Assembly (NCBI RefSeq): GCF_017498085.1
Contig: NZ_JAGBKM010000015.1
Location: 1-64,000, forward strand
Reading direction: 5' to 3'
Length of the DNA stretch: 64,000 nt
DNA from: Psychrobacter coccoides
GTDB taxonomy: Bacteria > Pseudomonadota > Gammaproteobacteria > Pseudomonadales > Moraxellaceae
The notes below the pieces were generated by a model, which saw nothing but the letters and a program-made list of their open reading frames with translations, searched no databases and was not told the DNA's origin. Numbering within the stretch: the first letter of the stretch is position 1; each line of letters begins with the position of its first letter. Shown one piece after another: positions 50,446 through 60,197 of this stretch. Position numbers and translations under genes: made by a program.

Positions 50446-50478
50446 TAAATGCCCTGACAATTCGTTGGGGCATTTTTA
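50446..50478 (+). terminator. Terminator after tig
   Basis: AAATGCCC pairs with GGGCATTT followed by TTAT, 38 bases past the tig stop. It separates tig from clpP, though read-through is common at such sites. Confidence 0.75.
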
Positions 50479-50696
50479 TTGGTAGATTATGGATTAACCC
50501 CTTGATAAAGGTGTACAGACCCCTTATTAATAAGGGATAATTATCTACATGGCCCTGCTGCTTACGGTAATACTGACTATTATAATCATGACCGTTTCAG
50601 CTAGATACTCGGGCTTTATGTCATCAGTATGTTCAATACTTTGCGTATTATTCATTCAAAACACCGCAATACACTGCCTCATTTATAGGATATTTT

Positions 50697-51368
50697 ATGA
50701 CAGATTATGATCGCATTATCTCTAACCCTCACTTTGATACGCTCATGAGCGCACACCAAGCTCAAGACGCACAGAATGCATTAGTGCCAATGGTCGTTGA
50801 GCAGTCATCACGTGGTGAGCGCTCTTTTGATATTTTCTCACGCCTACTGCGTGAGCGGGTTATCTTTTTGACAGGTCAGGTCGAAGACAATATGGCCAAC
50901 CTTATCGTCGCCCAACTACTGTTTTTGGAAGCGGAAAACCCTGACAAAGACATTCACTTGTATATCAACTCACCAGGTGGCGTCGTCACAGCAGGTATGG
51001 CTATTTATGACACCATGAATTTCATCAAGCCTGACGTGTCGACCATTTGTCTAGGTCAAGCTGCATCCATGGGTTCATTCCTATTATCTGCTGGTGCAAA
51101 GGGCAAACGCTATGCGCTCGCCAACTCACGTGTCATGATTCACCAGCCATTGGGCGGTTTCCGTGGTCAAGCGTCAGATATCGAGATTCATGCCCGTGAA
51201 ATTATTGAGCTAAAAGCCAAGCTTAACCGCTTGCTTGCAGAGCATACCGGGCAGCCCGTTGAGCGCTTGGACAAAGATACTGACCGTGATAACTTTATGA
51301 GTGCTGAAGCGGCCAAAGAATACGGCTTGGTAGATGAAGTATTGGAGCGCCGCCCTGCTGCTTTATAA
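50697..51368 (+). CDS. clpP: ATP-dependent Clp protease proteolytic subunit
   Basis: 223 aa serine protease. The triad by alignment is S124 (GQAASMGSF), H149 (MIHQPLGG) and D198. IYINSPGG-like [10 protein letters not shown] and FLTGQVED are typical. The first 30 residues are a propeptide-like region expected to be removed. clpX follows 137 bases downstream. Confidence 0.97.
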   Translation: MTDYDRIISNPHFDTLMSAHQAQDAQNALVPMVVEQSSRGERSFDIFSRLLRERVIFLTGQVEDNMANLIVAQLLFLEAENPDKDIHLYINSPGGVVTAGMAIYDTMNFIKPDVSTICLGQAASMGSFLLSAGAKGKRYALANSRVMIHQPLGGFRGQASDIEIHAREIIELKAKLNRLLAEHTGQPVERLDKDTDRDNFMSAEAAKEYGLVDEVLERRPAAL

Positions 51369-51505
51369 TGCTGACCGGCTGAACTTTTGCCGTTAGCAGA
51401 TACTTATCGTCTACTTATCGCCAGTGCATTCACAGCGAGACTGACCAAAGCGTCGTCTCGTGGTGAGCAGATAACAAAAGATTCAAACTTTAGGAGTGCC
51501 TTTAT

Positions 51506-52780
51506 ATGGCAGAAGATAATAACCCGCAGTGCTCGTTTTGCGGTAAAGCCAAAAGCGAAGTCAAACAACTGATCGCTGCTGACGATGCCAATATTTGTAA
51601 TGAGTGTATTGAGCTATGTACTGACTTGATCGCTGATAGCGACGAAGACAGTAGTGATGATAGCGAAATCGATACCTCTTGGGTCAACAAAAAACTGCCA
51701 ACCCCAAAGGAGCTGCGTGCCAAACTTGATGAGTACGTCATCGGGCAAGACGCTGCCAAAAAAGCCCTGGCGGTGGCGGTCTACAACCACTATAAACGCT
51801 TAAAAGTTAGCCAAACATTGGCAAAAGACAGTAAAAAAGCCAAGATTGGTGCCGATGATGCCATGGTTGAGCTGGCAAAAAGCAATATTTTGCTCATCGG
51901 TCCGACAGGATCTGGTAAAACCTTACTGGCACAAACTTTAGCACGTCTGCTTGATGTGCCGTTTGCAATGGCTGATGCCACCACCTTGACCGAAGCGGGT
52001 TATGTCGGTGAAGATGTCGAAAACATCGTCCAAAAACTATTGCAAGCTTCTGACTATGATGTAGAAAAAGCGGAACAAGGCATCATTTACATCGATGAGA
52101 TTGACAAAATCAGCAAAAAAGGTGACAACCCTTCTATCACCCGTGATGTATCAGGTGAAGGGGTGCAACAAGCCTTGCTCAAGCTCATTGAAGGGACAGT
52201 GGCAGCTATTCCGCCACATGGTGGCCGTAAGCATCCGCAGCAAGAGCTGATCCAAGTCGATACCAGCAATATCTTAATTATCGTTGGTGGTGCATTTGCC
52301 GGTCTTGATAAAGTCATTCAGCAACGTACTGAAAAAACCGGTATTGGCTTCAATGCCGATGTCAGCTCAAAAGATGACAGCCGCCGTAGTTCAGACTTGT
52401 TACAACAAGTAGAGCCTGAGGACTTGATTAAGTTTGGTCTGATTCCTGAGCTTATCGGCCGTCTGCCTGTACTGTCTGCCCTCGAAGAGCTTGATGAAGC
52501 GGCCTTGGTACAGATTCTCACAGAGCCCAAGAACGCATTGGTCAAACAGTACAAATATCTGTTTGATATGGAAGGCGCTGAAATCGAGTTTACCGATGAC
52601 GCCTTAGATGCTATCGCTAAAAAAGCGATGGAGCGCAAAACAGGGGCTCGTGGACTGCGCTCTATCTTAGAAAACGCACTGCTTGAGACCATGTACGAAC
52701 TGCCCTCGATGGAAAACGCAAAGCTGGTAACTGTCGATGAAGCGGTGATTAACGACGGTAAAACGCCTAAAGTGGCCTAA
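51506..52780 (+). CDS. clpX: ATP-dependent protease ATP-binding subunit ClpX
   Basis: 424 aa AAA+ unfoldase. The N-terminal zinc finger has cysteines at 9, 12, 31 and 34. Walker A GPTGSGKT lies near 132; Walker B and the sensor follow in [25 protein letters not shown] contains the IGF loop that docks onto ClpP. No lon gene follows, unlike in E. coli. Confidence 0.97.
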   Translation: MAEDNNPQCSFCGKAKSEVKQLIAADDANICNECIELCTDLIADSDEDSSDDSEIDTSWVNKKLPTPKELRAKLDEYVIGQDAAKKALAVAVYNHYKRLKVSQTLAKDSKKAKIGADDAMVELAKSNILLIGPTGSGKTLLAQTLARLLDVPFAMADATTLTEAGYVGEDVENIVQKLLQASDYDVEKAEQGIIYIDEIDKISKKGDNPSITRDVSGEGVQQALLKLIEGTVAAIPPHGGRKHPQQELIQVDTSNILIIVGGAFAGLDKVIQQRTEKTGIGFNADVSSKDDSRRSSDLLQQVEPEDLIKFGLIPELIGRLPVLSALEELDEAALVQILTEPKNALVKQYKYLFDMEGAEIEFTDDALDAIAKKAMERKTGARGLRSILENALLETMYELPSMENAKLVTVDEAVINDGKTPKVA

Positions 52781-52846
52781 TCTAAAAGCCTTTTTGAGAT
52801 TGGTCTAAGATTTGGCGCTTATTGCGCAGTGAGTGTCTTTTATAAC

Positions 52847-52880
52847 AAAAGCGTTTGGCATCAGCCAAGCGCTTTTTTTG
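52847..52880 (+). terminator. Terminator after clpX
   Basis: AAAAGCGTTTGGC pairs with GCCAAGCGCTTTT (one wobble), ending in TTTTTTT, about 70 bases past the stop. Confidence 0.85.
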
Positions 52881-53020
52881 TGCTAAAAAGTGACAGTAGC
52901 GTTTATTAAACCCTATCAGGCGCTGTGACAAAGTGTGCTAAGGTAACTCATTATTTTTTTATTCTGTCATTCATTGGATGTTTGAATAACGACCATCAAC
53001 CAAACAAAGGACTGTTTGTT

Positions 53021-54052
53021 ATGCTTAATAACCTCACCACTGTAGCGACCTCATTGCGTCAGCACCTTCCTTTCTCATCACCTGAAGACCAAGATATCGC
53101 TCCTTATTATCGCAATCATGTCGCTGCGATTACGGGTGCAGGCTCTGGTATAGGGCGGGCGTTGGCCATACATTTGGCTAAAATGGGCTGTCATCTGGCG
53201 TTATCAGATATCCATGCCGAACCGCTTGCAGAAACCCAAGCGCTGCTCGTTGGTTATGATATTAAGAGCACCACTACCACCTTAGATGTTTCAGATCACA
53301 AGGCAGTAGAAGCTTGGGCCGACAGTGTCATGAACGAGCATGGTAAAGTGAACTTTATCTTTAATAATGCAGGTGTAGCGCTATACTCTACTGTCGAAGG
53401 CAGTAGCATTAGTGAGCTTGAGTGGGTGATGGACATTAACTTTTGGGGTGTGGTCTATGGCACCAAAGCGTTTTTGCCATTGATTAAAAACAGCGTCAAA
53501 CAAAGTGCCATTGATAGCAGTGGTCATGATGCTGATACTGATGATGAAAACGAGACATCCCGTCAGTTCACTGAGCATGGTCACATTGTCAATATTTCCA
53601 GTCTGTTTGGTTTGACTGCGCAGCCTTCACAGTCTGCCTATAATGCCAGCAAATTTGCTGTACGCGGCTTTACTGAAAGCCTGCGTCAAGAGTTAGACAT
53701 TCAGTGCAGCGGGGTGTCAGCGACCTGTATCCATCCTGGTGGCATCAAAACCAATATTGCCAATAGCGCCCGTGGCAACAGTAGTATCAATGATATCGGT
53801 ATGCGTGCCGGTCCCAAAGCCATTAAAAGCTTTAACAAACTGCTCAAATTTGATGCCAATCAGGCGGCTTGGATTATCTTACAAGCCGCAGCGAATAATC
53901 GGCCACGCTGCTTAATTGGCAACGATGCCAAAATGATAGATGCTGTACAACGCCTATTTCCATCACGTTATAGCAAAGTGCTCAATGATATCAACAAACT
54001 GTCTCGTAAGTTAAAACCACGCCACCATAAAAAAGCCAACGTCATGACATAG
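53021..54052 (+). CDS. Short-chain dehydrogenase/reductase
   Basis: 343 aa from the ATG at 53021, where AAAGGA lies ten bases upstream; an upstream in-frame ATG at 52925 has no matching domain sequence. The classical SDR cofactor motif TGAGSGIG is near residue 40 and the catalytic YNASK near 207, with the serine in NISSLFG. The C-terminus is a basic tail (KLSRKLKPRHHKK). The substrate is unknown. A strong terminator follows. Confidence 0.85.
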   Translation: MLNNLTTVATSLRQHLPFSSPEDQDIAPYYRNHVAAITGAGSGIGRALAIHLAKMGCHLALSDIHAEPLAETQALLVGYDIKSTTTTLDVSDHKAVEAWADSVMNEHGKVNFIFNNAGVALYSTVEGSSISELEWVMDINFWGVVYGTKAFLPLIKNSVKQSAIDSSGHDADTDDENETSRQFTEHGHIVNISSLFGLTAQPSQSAYNASKFAVRGFTESLRQELDIQCSGVSATCIHPGGIKTNIANSARGNSSINDIGMRAGPKAIKSFNKLLKFDANQAAWIILQAAANNRPRCLIGNDAKMIDAVQRLFPSRYSKVLNDINKLSRKLKPRHHKKANVMT

Positions 54053-54076
54053 CCTGTATCAATAGTAATAAGCAGT

Positions 54077-54118
54077 AAAAAAAGCGCTCAATCACAGATG
54101 GTGGTTGAGCGCTTTTTT
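54077..54118 (+). terminator. Terminator after the SDR gene
   Basis: AAAAAAGCGCTCAA pairs with TTGAGCGCTTTTTT around a loop that contains CAGATGGTG. Confidence 0.88.
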
Positions 54119-54351
54119 ATGAATAAGATATGAGCGTCTGCCTTGTATTTAATAACGAAAATCCGTAGTCGGCTCAAAGTTAAAAACACTTTACGTATTT
54201 GTATTTGGTACAATAGCGGCGCTAACCATTTGCAGATTGATTACCCAGTTAATTCAACTCATAAAATACAGGCTTAGTAATACAACTATGACTAGTAATT
54301 TAGCACAAAACGATATATTTACATATTATTTTTTATTATAAGGTTATTCCA

Positions 54352-55302
54352 ATGAAGATTTTTTTACGGGCTAAGCCTTCTTACTCTATAGTTATGACTG
54401 CCATACTCACTATGGGTGCAGTCAGCTTGAGCGCTTGTAGCGAATCAAACACCAAGGCTGTGGACCGTGTCGAAGAAGCGGAGGCACTAGCACGAGTAAA
54501 GTCACTCGAAGCACGTGCCACAGCGATTAAAGAAGAAATGGCAGCAAACCCAGGTGCTAAGCTAAACATTAGCATGCCAGATGAGTCTACCATTCCAGAT
54601 GACGAATATGGCGCAGCGGTACGCCGAGGTTTGGAGCTTGCCAACCATACTTATCGGGAGCTGCCTAATAATGTTGGTAATCAGCTCAACTGCACCAGCT
54701 GTCACTTAAATAATGGCTCAGAAGCTTATGCTGCCCCTTGGAACGGCCTACCCGGTATCTTTCCCATCTATCGTGGACGAGACGCACGGGTTAACTCATT
54801 ACAAGAGCGCATTAATGGCTGTTTTCAGCGCTCGATGAATGGCACACCACTAGATATGAATTCAGACGAGATGAACGCCTTTATGTCATACATGACATGG
54901 CTGTCACAAGATATGCCGATTGGTATCTCTCCAGAAGGTCGTGGTTTTGTAGCCATTGACAACACGCTAACACCAGATCCTGAAAATGGTAAAAAGCTAT
55001 TTGTCGAAACTTGTGTTTCTTGTCATGGTGATGATGGTGAAGGCCAATATAACGACGATGGCACTTATATATATCCAGCAATTGCAGGAAGCAACTCATT
55101 TAACGATGGCGCTGGTATGGCACGCACCTACAAGGCCGCTGCCTTTGTAAAAGGTAAAATGCCATTTGGTCAAGGCAATACCTTAACGGATCAAGAAGCG
55201 ATTGACATCTCTAGCTACTTCACTCAATTGCCACGCCCTGTCAAAGCCAATAAAGATAAGGATTGGCCAAAAGGCGGCGCCCCAGTAGACGTACGTCGTT
55301 AA
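54352..55302 (+). CDS. Diheme c-type cytochrome lipoprotein, TsdA-like
   Basis: 316 aa. The N-terminus has a signal with a lipobox ending LSAC (cysteine about 29). Two heme sites: CTSCH at 114-118 and CVSCH near 221-225. C157 in the INGCFQRSMNG motif resembles the cysteine heme ligand of thiosulfate dehydrogenase TsdA, which lies about 40 residues after the first heme in known enzymes. KMPFGQG near 273 offers a methionine ligand for the second heme. The thiosulfate-tetrathionate role is inferred. No sox genes and no dedicated oxidase are nearby. Confidence 0.78.
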   Translation: MKIFLRAKPSYSIVMTAILTMGAVSLSACSESNTKAVDRVEEAEALARVKSLEARATAIKEEMAANPGAKLNISMPDESTIPDDEYGAAVRRGLELANHTYRELPNNVGNQLNCTSCHLNNGSEAYAAPWNGLPGIFPIYRGRDARVNSLQERINGCFQRSMNGTPLDMNSDEMNAFMSYMTWLSQDMPIGISPEGRGFVAIDNTLTPDPENGKKLFVETCVSCHGDDGEGQYNDDGTYIYPAIAGSNSFNDGAGMARTYKAAAFVKGKMPFGQGNTLTDQEAIDISSYFTQLPRPVKANKDKDWPKGGAPVDVRR

Positions 55303-55349
55303 TAGCATATACATATAATAAGCTATTTGTAAGTAGCAAAAACACCAAT

Positions 55350-55384
55350 AAAAAAAGCCCAGCTCAAGTTTGAACTGGGCTTTT
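55350..55384 (-). terminator. Terminator between the cytochrome and PTS permease genes
   Basis: AAAAAAGCCCAG pairs with CTGGGCTTTT around a loop with CAA/TTG pairing. The longer T-run lies on the minus-strand side, so it primarily ends the PTS permease transcript. Confidence 0.85.
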
Positions 55385-55444
55385 CGTACTAAGGACCAGA
55401 CTCTGATCTCATCGAAAAACATTATAATCCATAAAAAACGTACC

Positions 55445-56539
55445 TTAAGGCAGCTTCATATCGCCAGCCACAAGCCAGCCCATACGCCGCATCACATACG
55501 CAACACCCCAAGCGATTATCGCCGGTAATACAAACATTAAGAGAATGATTGCCGTCCACATCTGAGTACTGCTCATTAGTCCCTGCGATGCCTCAAGTAC
55601 GCCAAACACCCCGACCAATCCAGCCGTCCCCATACCGGCTCCTGTCGCCGTACAGGCCAGCCCAAAGCCGACCGTCGCAATAGGACCGACGATAGCACTA
55701 GCAATCACTGCTGGTAATAAAATCAATGGCTTTTTGAGTACGTTAGGTATTTGTAGCATACTGGTGCCGAGACCTTGCGAGACCACCCCGCTCATGCCAT
55801 TGTCTTTAAAGCTGGCTACTGCAAAACCAATCATATGCGCCGCACAGCCTACCACTGCCGCACCGCCTGCCAACCCGCCAAGGCCAATAGCGATACAAAT
55901 AGCAGCGCTGGAGGTGGGTAGTGTCAGCAAAACACCCACGACTACAGCGATGACTATACCCATCAATAACGGCTGTAGCTCTGTGGCCGCTTGAATACCT
56001 TGACCGATCGCATCAACAGCTGCCACAACAGGAGGGTTGAGCACAGCACAAACGATTAATGCCACCGTGCATACCAATAGTGGCACCAATAAAATATCCA
56101 GTTTGGTCTTTCCTGCAACCCAAGTACCTGCACGATAGGCAAATACAGAAGCCAAGTAAGCACCAATAGGATTACCAGGTATCGCCAAAAATGTAGCAGG
56201 TCCTGCCTCCTGCGGTATAAATAACGTCCCCGCCATCAACGCTTCAGAGTGTGCCCCTAGCATACCAGCGACCAAACAACTGAGCATCACCAGTGTTGGC
56301 GCTTTAAGATAATAAGCGATGCCAACCCCGATTCCTGCCCCCATCAGTATGGATGCCAGTTTACCAACAGCTACCAATGCGGGTATATTTATCCAACCAC
56401 CAATTTGCGAGATGATAAGTCCTGCAATAAGGGTAACAAACAACCCCAATGCCATACCTGTAAAAGCATCGATAAAATATTTTTGAAAAAACGCCTTTAC
56501 TCTACTCACAGAAGGCTTTACTGAGTCTGTTTGAGTCAT
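55445..56539 (-). CDS. PTS IIC-like permease (PTS_EIIC_2 family)
   Basis: 364 aa from the ATG at 56539, which has AAAGAG eight bases upstream. The frame continues to 56602, but that part overlaps the terminator hairpin at 56589-56616, so it is not coding. About nine to ten hydrophobic segments and glycine-rich loops (GNPIGAYLAS, GPIATVGFGLACTATGAGMG) match stand-alone EIIC_2 proteins (PF13303). No EIIA or EIIB domain and no neighbouring PTS gene is present, so the substrate and energy coupling are unknown. Confidence 0.8.
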   Translation of the reverse strand: MTQTDSVKPSVSRVKAFFQKYFIDAFTGMALGLFVTLIAGLIISQIGGWINIPALVAVGKLASILMGAGIGVGIAYYLKAPTLVMLSCLVAGMLGAHSEALMAGTLFIPQEAGPATFLAIPGNPIGAYLASVFAYRAGTWVAGKTKLDILLVPLLVCTVALIVCAVLNPPVVAAVDAIGQGIQAATELQPLLMGIVIAVVVGVLLTLPTSSAAICIAIGLGGLAGGAAVVGCAAHMIGFAVASFKDNGMSGVVSQGLGTSMLQIPNVLKKPLILLPAVIASAIVGPIATVGFGLACTATGAGMGTAGLVGVFGVLEASQGLMSSTQMWTAIILLMFVLPAIIAWGVAYVMRRMGWLVAGDMKLP

Positions 56540-56588
56540 AGGTTTGCTCTTTGTATAGATGATAAGAAACGTAGCAAAAAAAGCACCT

Positions 56589-56616
56589 AAAAAAAGCGCC
56601 AAAATGACGCTTTTTA
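56589..56616 (-). terminator. Terminator after the SPOR gene
   Basis: On the minus strand AAAAAGCGTC pairs with GGCGCTTTTT (one wobble) with a T-run, starting 11 bases past the SPOR stop and ahead of the PTS permease gene. Confidence 0.85.
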
Positions 56617-56626
56617 TTTATTGAGA

Positions 56627-57430
56627 TTAACGACGTTGTTCCACGATAATAGAGTCGATACCGTTATTTTGTAGACGCTGCTGAGCACTGGTCACTGCTT
56701 GGCGATTGTCCATGGGTCTTGAGATGACCTGATAAATAGGTAAGCCATTAGCTGTGGTGTTTTTGACGACCTTGGCATCGACACCCGCCATCAGTACTTG
56801 TGCCCGGCGACGATCCGCTTCATCAGCGTTACCAAAGCTATTGATTTGCAAGATATAAGTCGTCGCAGGAGCGGCTGGCTGGGCTGTTGCTGCTCCAGCA
56901 CCTGCATTGTTTGGCGTGTTGCTGCTCGGCGGCGTACCATCATAAGTGGCGTTTTCTTCAACAACCACAATCTCATCGTCAGCTGCCTCATTAACATTGT
57001 TACCACTACTCGGCTCAATGACCGTGTTTTCAGATATACCTAGATTCTCTGTACTCTCGTCACGAGTGCGTGAAGCGTCTTCAGGCTGCGTCACCACAAC
57101 ATCTGGCTCAAAAGCACTGATACTTCCTCCACGATCATTACTCATGTCACCGATATCCTCATCAGGAATCGTGGCCATTTCTTGATTGGGTAAAATCTCA
57201 TAAAACTCATAATCACTGTTGTCAGTATCGGTATCGACACGAGGCTGCACTTGCCGATCCGCATCCGTGCCAGCGTCACTCCCTGTAGGACTAAAGTCAA
57301 AAAGCGGTGATAAGTATAAAAACACACCTATCATCAGCGTCAATATCGACCCGACAAACATCCAAAGTAAGCCTGAGACACTACTTGACTTACGCTTTTG
57401 GGTGGCTCCTTTGGGTTTTTTGGCTAGCAT
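56627..57430 (-). CDS. SPOR-domain membrane protein
   Basis: 267 aa. One transmembrane segment (LLWMFVGSILTLMIGVFLYLSPLF, about 20-45) is followed by a long acidic, Asn/Ser/Glu-rich linker of about 150 residues, then a C-terminal SPOR domain (TYILQINSFGNADEADRRRAQVL to VEQRR). SPOR domains bind denuded glycan strands at the division septum, so a FtsN-like or DedD-like role is likely but not proven. An AGGAG site precedes the start. It follows argS on the same strand by 39 bases. Confidence 0.85.
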   Translation of the reverse strand: MLAKKPKGATQKRKSSSVSGLLWMFVGSILTLMIGVFLYLSPLFDFSPTGSDAGTDADRQVQPRVDTDTDNSDYEFYEILPNQEMATIPDEDIGDMSNDRGGSISAFEPDVVVTQPEDASRTRDESTENLGISENTVIEPSSGNNVNEAADDEIVVVEENATYDGTPPSSNTPNNAGAGAATAQPAAPATTYILQINSFGNADEADRRRAQVLMAGVDAKVVKNTTANGLPIYQVISRPMDNRQAVTSAQQRLQNNGIDSIIVEQRR

Positions 57431-57469
57431 GGCCTACTTTCTCCTAACAAAATTATGAATACGCCCGTA

Positions 57470-59299
57470 CTACATACTAGACGGTGCTGATAAACCTAAT
57501 AAACCAAGCCCATTAGCCAATACTTGTCGTACTGCTTTGGACAACCGCAGACGAGCTTGCATCAGATCCATCTCCTCTGTGCTTGGCGTCTCGCCCGACG
57601 TTAAGCTCACCGGCAAGATACGATTACTGTCATACCAGCCGTGAAACAGGGCTGCTAACTCTTTTAGATAGTTGGTCAACACATGCGGTTCGTAGCCTGT
57701 CGCTGCACGCAACAACGTCGCTGGGTAACCTGCCAATAGCTTAATCAGCTCGTCTTCATTGGGGGCGTTCAATAGCGTCTGCTGTGCAAGACCAATCGTG
57801 TCATCCACTACGAAACCGCTATTTTGTAGCTTTTCTAATACTCGGCACACACGAGCATGCGCATACTGAATATAATAGACTTGGTTGTCTTTGCTTTGCG
57901 ACTTAGCCAGCTCAAGATCGAAGTCTACATGCACTTCAGGCTTACGGGCCACATAATAAAAACGCGCAGCATCGTTGCCCACTTCATGACGTAAGTCACG
58001 CAAGGTCACAAACTGCCCCGAACGAGAAGACATGGGTACTTTTTCGTCCCCACGCCAGAGGGCCACAAACTGCACCAGTACCACATCAAGACGCTCAGCG
58101 TCGATACCGAGCGCCAAGAGTGCCGCTTTGACCCGTGGTACATATCCATGATGATCAGCACCCCAAACGTTGATGACTTTATCAAACCCGCGATCAAATT
58201 TGTTTTTATGATAAGCAATGTCTGAGGCAAAATACGTCGTTTGTCCATTGGCACGGCGTACCACACGATCTTTCTCATCGCCAAACTCAGTCGACTTAAA
58301 CCAGATATTACCGTCTTTTTCGTACAGATAGCCTTTTTCATCTAAAATTTGTAGTACTGGCTCAATCTCGTTATCAATGGATCGTTCACTAAACCAGCAT
58401 TGATAGTGCACGCCAAAGTCATTTAAGTCATCTTTGATATCAGCTAAAATACTGCTGAGCGCTGCATTCAAAAACACCCCATAACCGTCGCCTAACAAAG
58501 CCTTACTGTTGGCAGTCAGCCCATCAATATGGGCTTCTTTGTCACCAGATACCAAAACCTTCTCGCCATTTGCATTTGTCTCATATATGGCATCTGCTGG
58601 TACCCCTTTGACGACCTGCTCAAAGCTATGCACGTAGCTGGCGCCATGCTGCGTCTTAAGTGTCTCTGCGATATCGCGGACATAATCGCCCTTATAAGCA
58701 TTAGAAGGAAAAACAACCTGCTCATCATTGGCTTGTAGATAGCGCAAATATGTACTGGTCGCCAGAATATCCATTTGACGACCGGCATCATTGACATAAT
58801 ACTCACGACTCACTTCAAAGCCCACAGCCTCGAGTAAGTTTGACAAACTCATACCAAAAGCAGCCCCTCGGCCATGACCGACATGCAAGCTTGATGTTGG
58901 ATTGGCTGAGACAAATTCGACTTGAATTTTTTGCCCATCAAACTGATCGCTTAAACCAAAGCGCTCTTGCTGAGTAAAGATATCATTTAAGACCGCAAAC
59001 TTCGCATCGCTATTTAGAAACACATTAATAAAACCAGGGCCTGCAATCTCTATTTGGCGGATGTCTTGATTTTCAGGCAGCGCATTGACGATCTTTTCGG
59101 CCAGCATACGTGGGTTGCTTTTAGCAGCTTTAGCAGCGGTAAGCGCAATATTGCTAGCGAAATCACCGTGACTTAAGTCTTTGGTACGCGTAATTTGGCT
59201 GTTGTTTTGCCAATCAGCAGGCAATACATCTTCGGCTTTTAAGGTTTGGATAGCGTGCTCAAATAGCGTCGCTAAGGTATCGATTTGGGCTTGTGACAT
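57470..59299 (-). CDS. argS: Arginyl-tRNA synthetase
   Basis: 609 aa class I synthetase. The HIGH-type motif HVGHGRG is near residue 139. The KMSKS position reads PMSSRSGQF, the lysine-less form usual for ArgRS. The N-terminal Add-1 tRNA-binding domain and the C-terminal DALR anticodon domain (about 480-609) are both present. The SPOR gene starts 39 bases downstream, as in the argS-SPOR order seen in other gammaproteobacteria. Confidence 0.97.
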   Translation of the reverse strand: MSQAQIDTLATLFEHAIQTLKAEDVLPADWQNNSQITRTKDLSHGDFASNIALTAAKAAKSNPRMLAEKIVNALPENQDIRQIEIAGPGFINVFLNSDAKFAVLNDIFTQQERFGLSDQFDGQKIQVEFVSANPTSSLHVGHGRGAAFGMSLSNLLEAVGFEVSREYYVNDAGRQMDILATSTYLRYLQANDEQVVFPSNAYKGDYVRDIAETLKTQHGASYVHSFEQVVKGVPADAIYETNANGEKVLVSGDKEAHIDGLTANSKALLGDGYGVFLNAALSSILADIKDDLNDFGVHYQCWFSERSIDNEIEPVLQILDEKGYLYEKDGNIWFKSTEFGDEKDRVVRRANGQTTYFASDIAYHKNKFDRGFDKVINVWGADHHGYVPRVKAALLALGIDAERLDVVLVQFVALWRGDEKVPMSSRSGQFVTLRDLRHEVGNDAARFYYVARKPEVHVDFDLELAKSQSKDNQVYYIQYAHARVCRVLEKLQNSGFVVDDTIGLAQQTLLNAPNEDELIKLLAGYPATLLRAATGYEPHVLTNYLKELAALFHGWYDSNRILPVSLTSGETPSTEEMDLMQARLRLSKAVRQVLANGLGLLGLSAPSSM

Positions 59300-59895
59300 A
59301 AGGATATAAACTCAGTTAAATAACAAAAACGGTATAAATTATGGCAAATATGGGCAATCAATGACTGCGTATTATAATGGAGACTGGCGTTGCAGAAGAG
59401 AAAAAATGTAAAAAAGATAAGTAATCTATAAATATAACAATCTTTATACTTTATTGCACTCATTACGCTAAAAATAGCGTCAAAATACAACCTCTTAAAA
59501 CCGGATATAGTCGATACTAAATAAAATGGATACGTTATTTAATAATGCGAAACGGGTATAAATTTTTCTAGCGTGCTGTGCCTACGCCGACAGAGGCTGC
59601 AAAACCAACATTAAAAAACTAAGCATCCCAGTTCCGCTTTATCTTTTTCATATTGGACTGACTATACAGTCGGGCCCCCAACAAAACACAGCATACTGTG
59701 ATTCACTTTGTAGCCGTTGTTTATACCCAACCCATTCCACGTTATAATGGTGATTGGTATTGCTCACATACATTGTCGACTGGCTGTCACATCAGGCAAG
59801 CGGCAAGGCAACAGACCATCGTCGCTTACCATCATAAACATGGTAAAATAATAAAAACAAATAGACGACCCATGACCACTTTATAGGATTACATT
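59300..59895. other. 596-bp intergenic region containing a dispersed repeat
   Basis: Between argS and the DUF2788 gene. About 59518-59600 matches the repeat at 36030-36114. The remainder, including a 62-codon frame at 59698-59886, has no recognisable coding or RNA feature. Confidence 0.5.
59518..59600. repeat. Dispersed repeat, copy 2
   Basis: It shares 26 identical bases (59575-59600) and the AT-rich left part with 36030-36114. The right arm that folds in copy 1 is missing here, so this may be a truncated copy. Confidence 0.75.
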
Positions 59896-60114
59896 ATGTT
59901 TGCTATCGCTGCCAGCACCATCACCAGTTGGGGTTTATACGTCTTACTACCAATATTTATCGCTTTCTTGTTTTTTATTATGTGGGACATATCCAAAGAG
60001 TCTGATGCTGGACGTGCAGGTACCTTTTGGATTTTCTTGGCTCTTGGTGCAGGTTTTGTGGGCTTTTTGCTCAAGCTCCTCTTAGAAGTCGCCTTTAAAA
60101 AATGGCTCATCTAA
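59896..60114 (+). CDS. DUF2788 family small membrane protein
   Basis: 72 aa with two transmembrane helices (WGLYVLLPIFIAFLFFIMW and FWIFLALGAGFVGFLLKLLLEV) joined by a hydrophilic loop DISKESDAGRAGT. It fits the DUF2788 family of small gammaproteobacterial inner-membrane proteins, unknown function. A weak GGATTAC precedes the start. Confidence 0.8.
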   Translation: MFAIAASTITSWGLYVLLPIFIAFLFFIMWDISKESDAGRAGTFWIFLALGAGFVGFLLKLLLEVAFKKWLI

Positions 60115-60197
60115 TTTTTCTTTAGCACAGTGACCTTGTTTGATCGAATGACCTTTTTTGATGCCTAGATATATGACTAACTAGATATATGTCTCTG

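Noticed and set aside
51387-51572. 61-codon frame between clpP and clpX
   Set aside because: Overlaps the clpX start out of frame, with no supporting signals.
59698-59886. 62-codon frame before the DUF2788 gene
   Set aside because: No binding site and no conserved features; composition of random coding.
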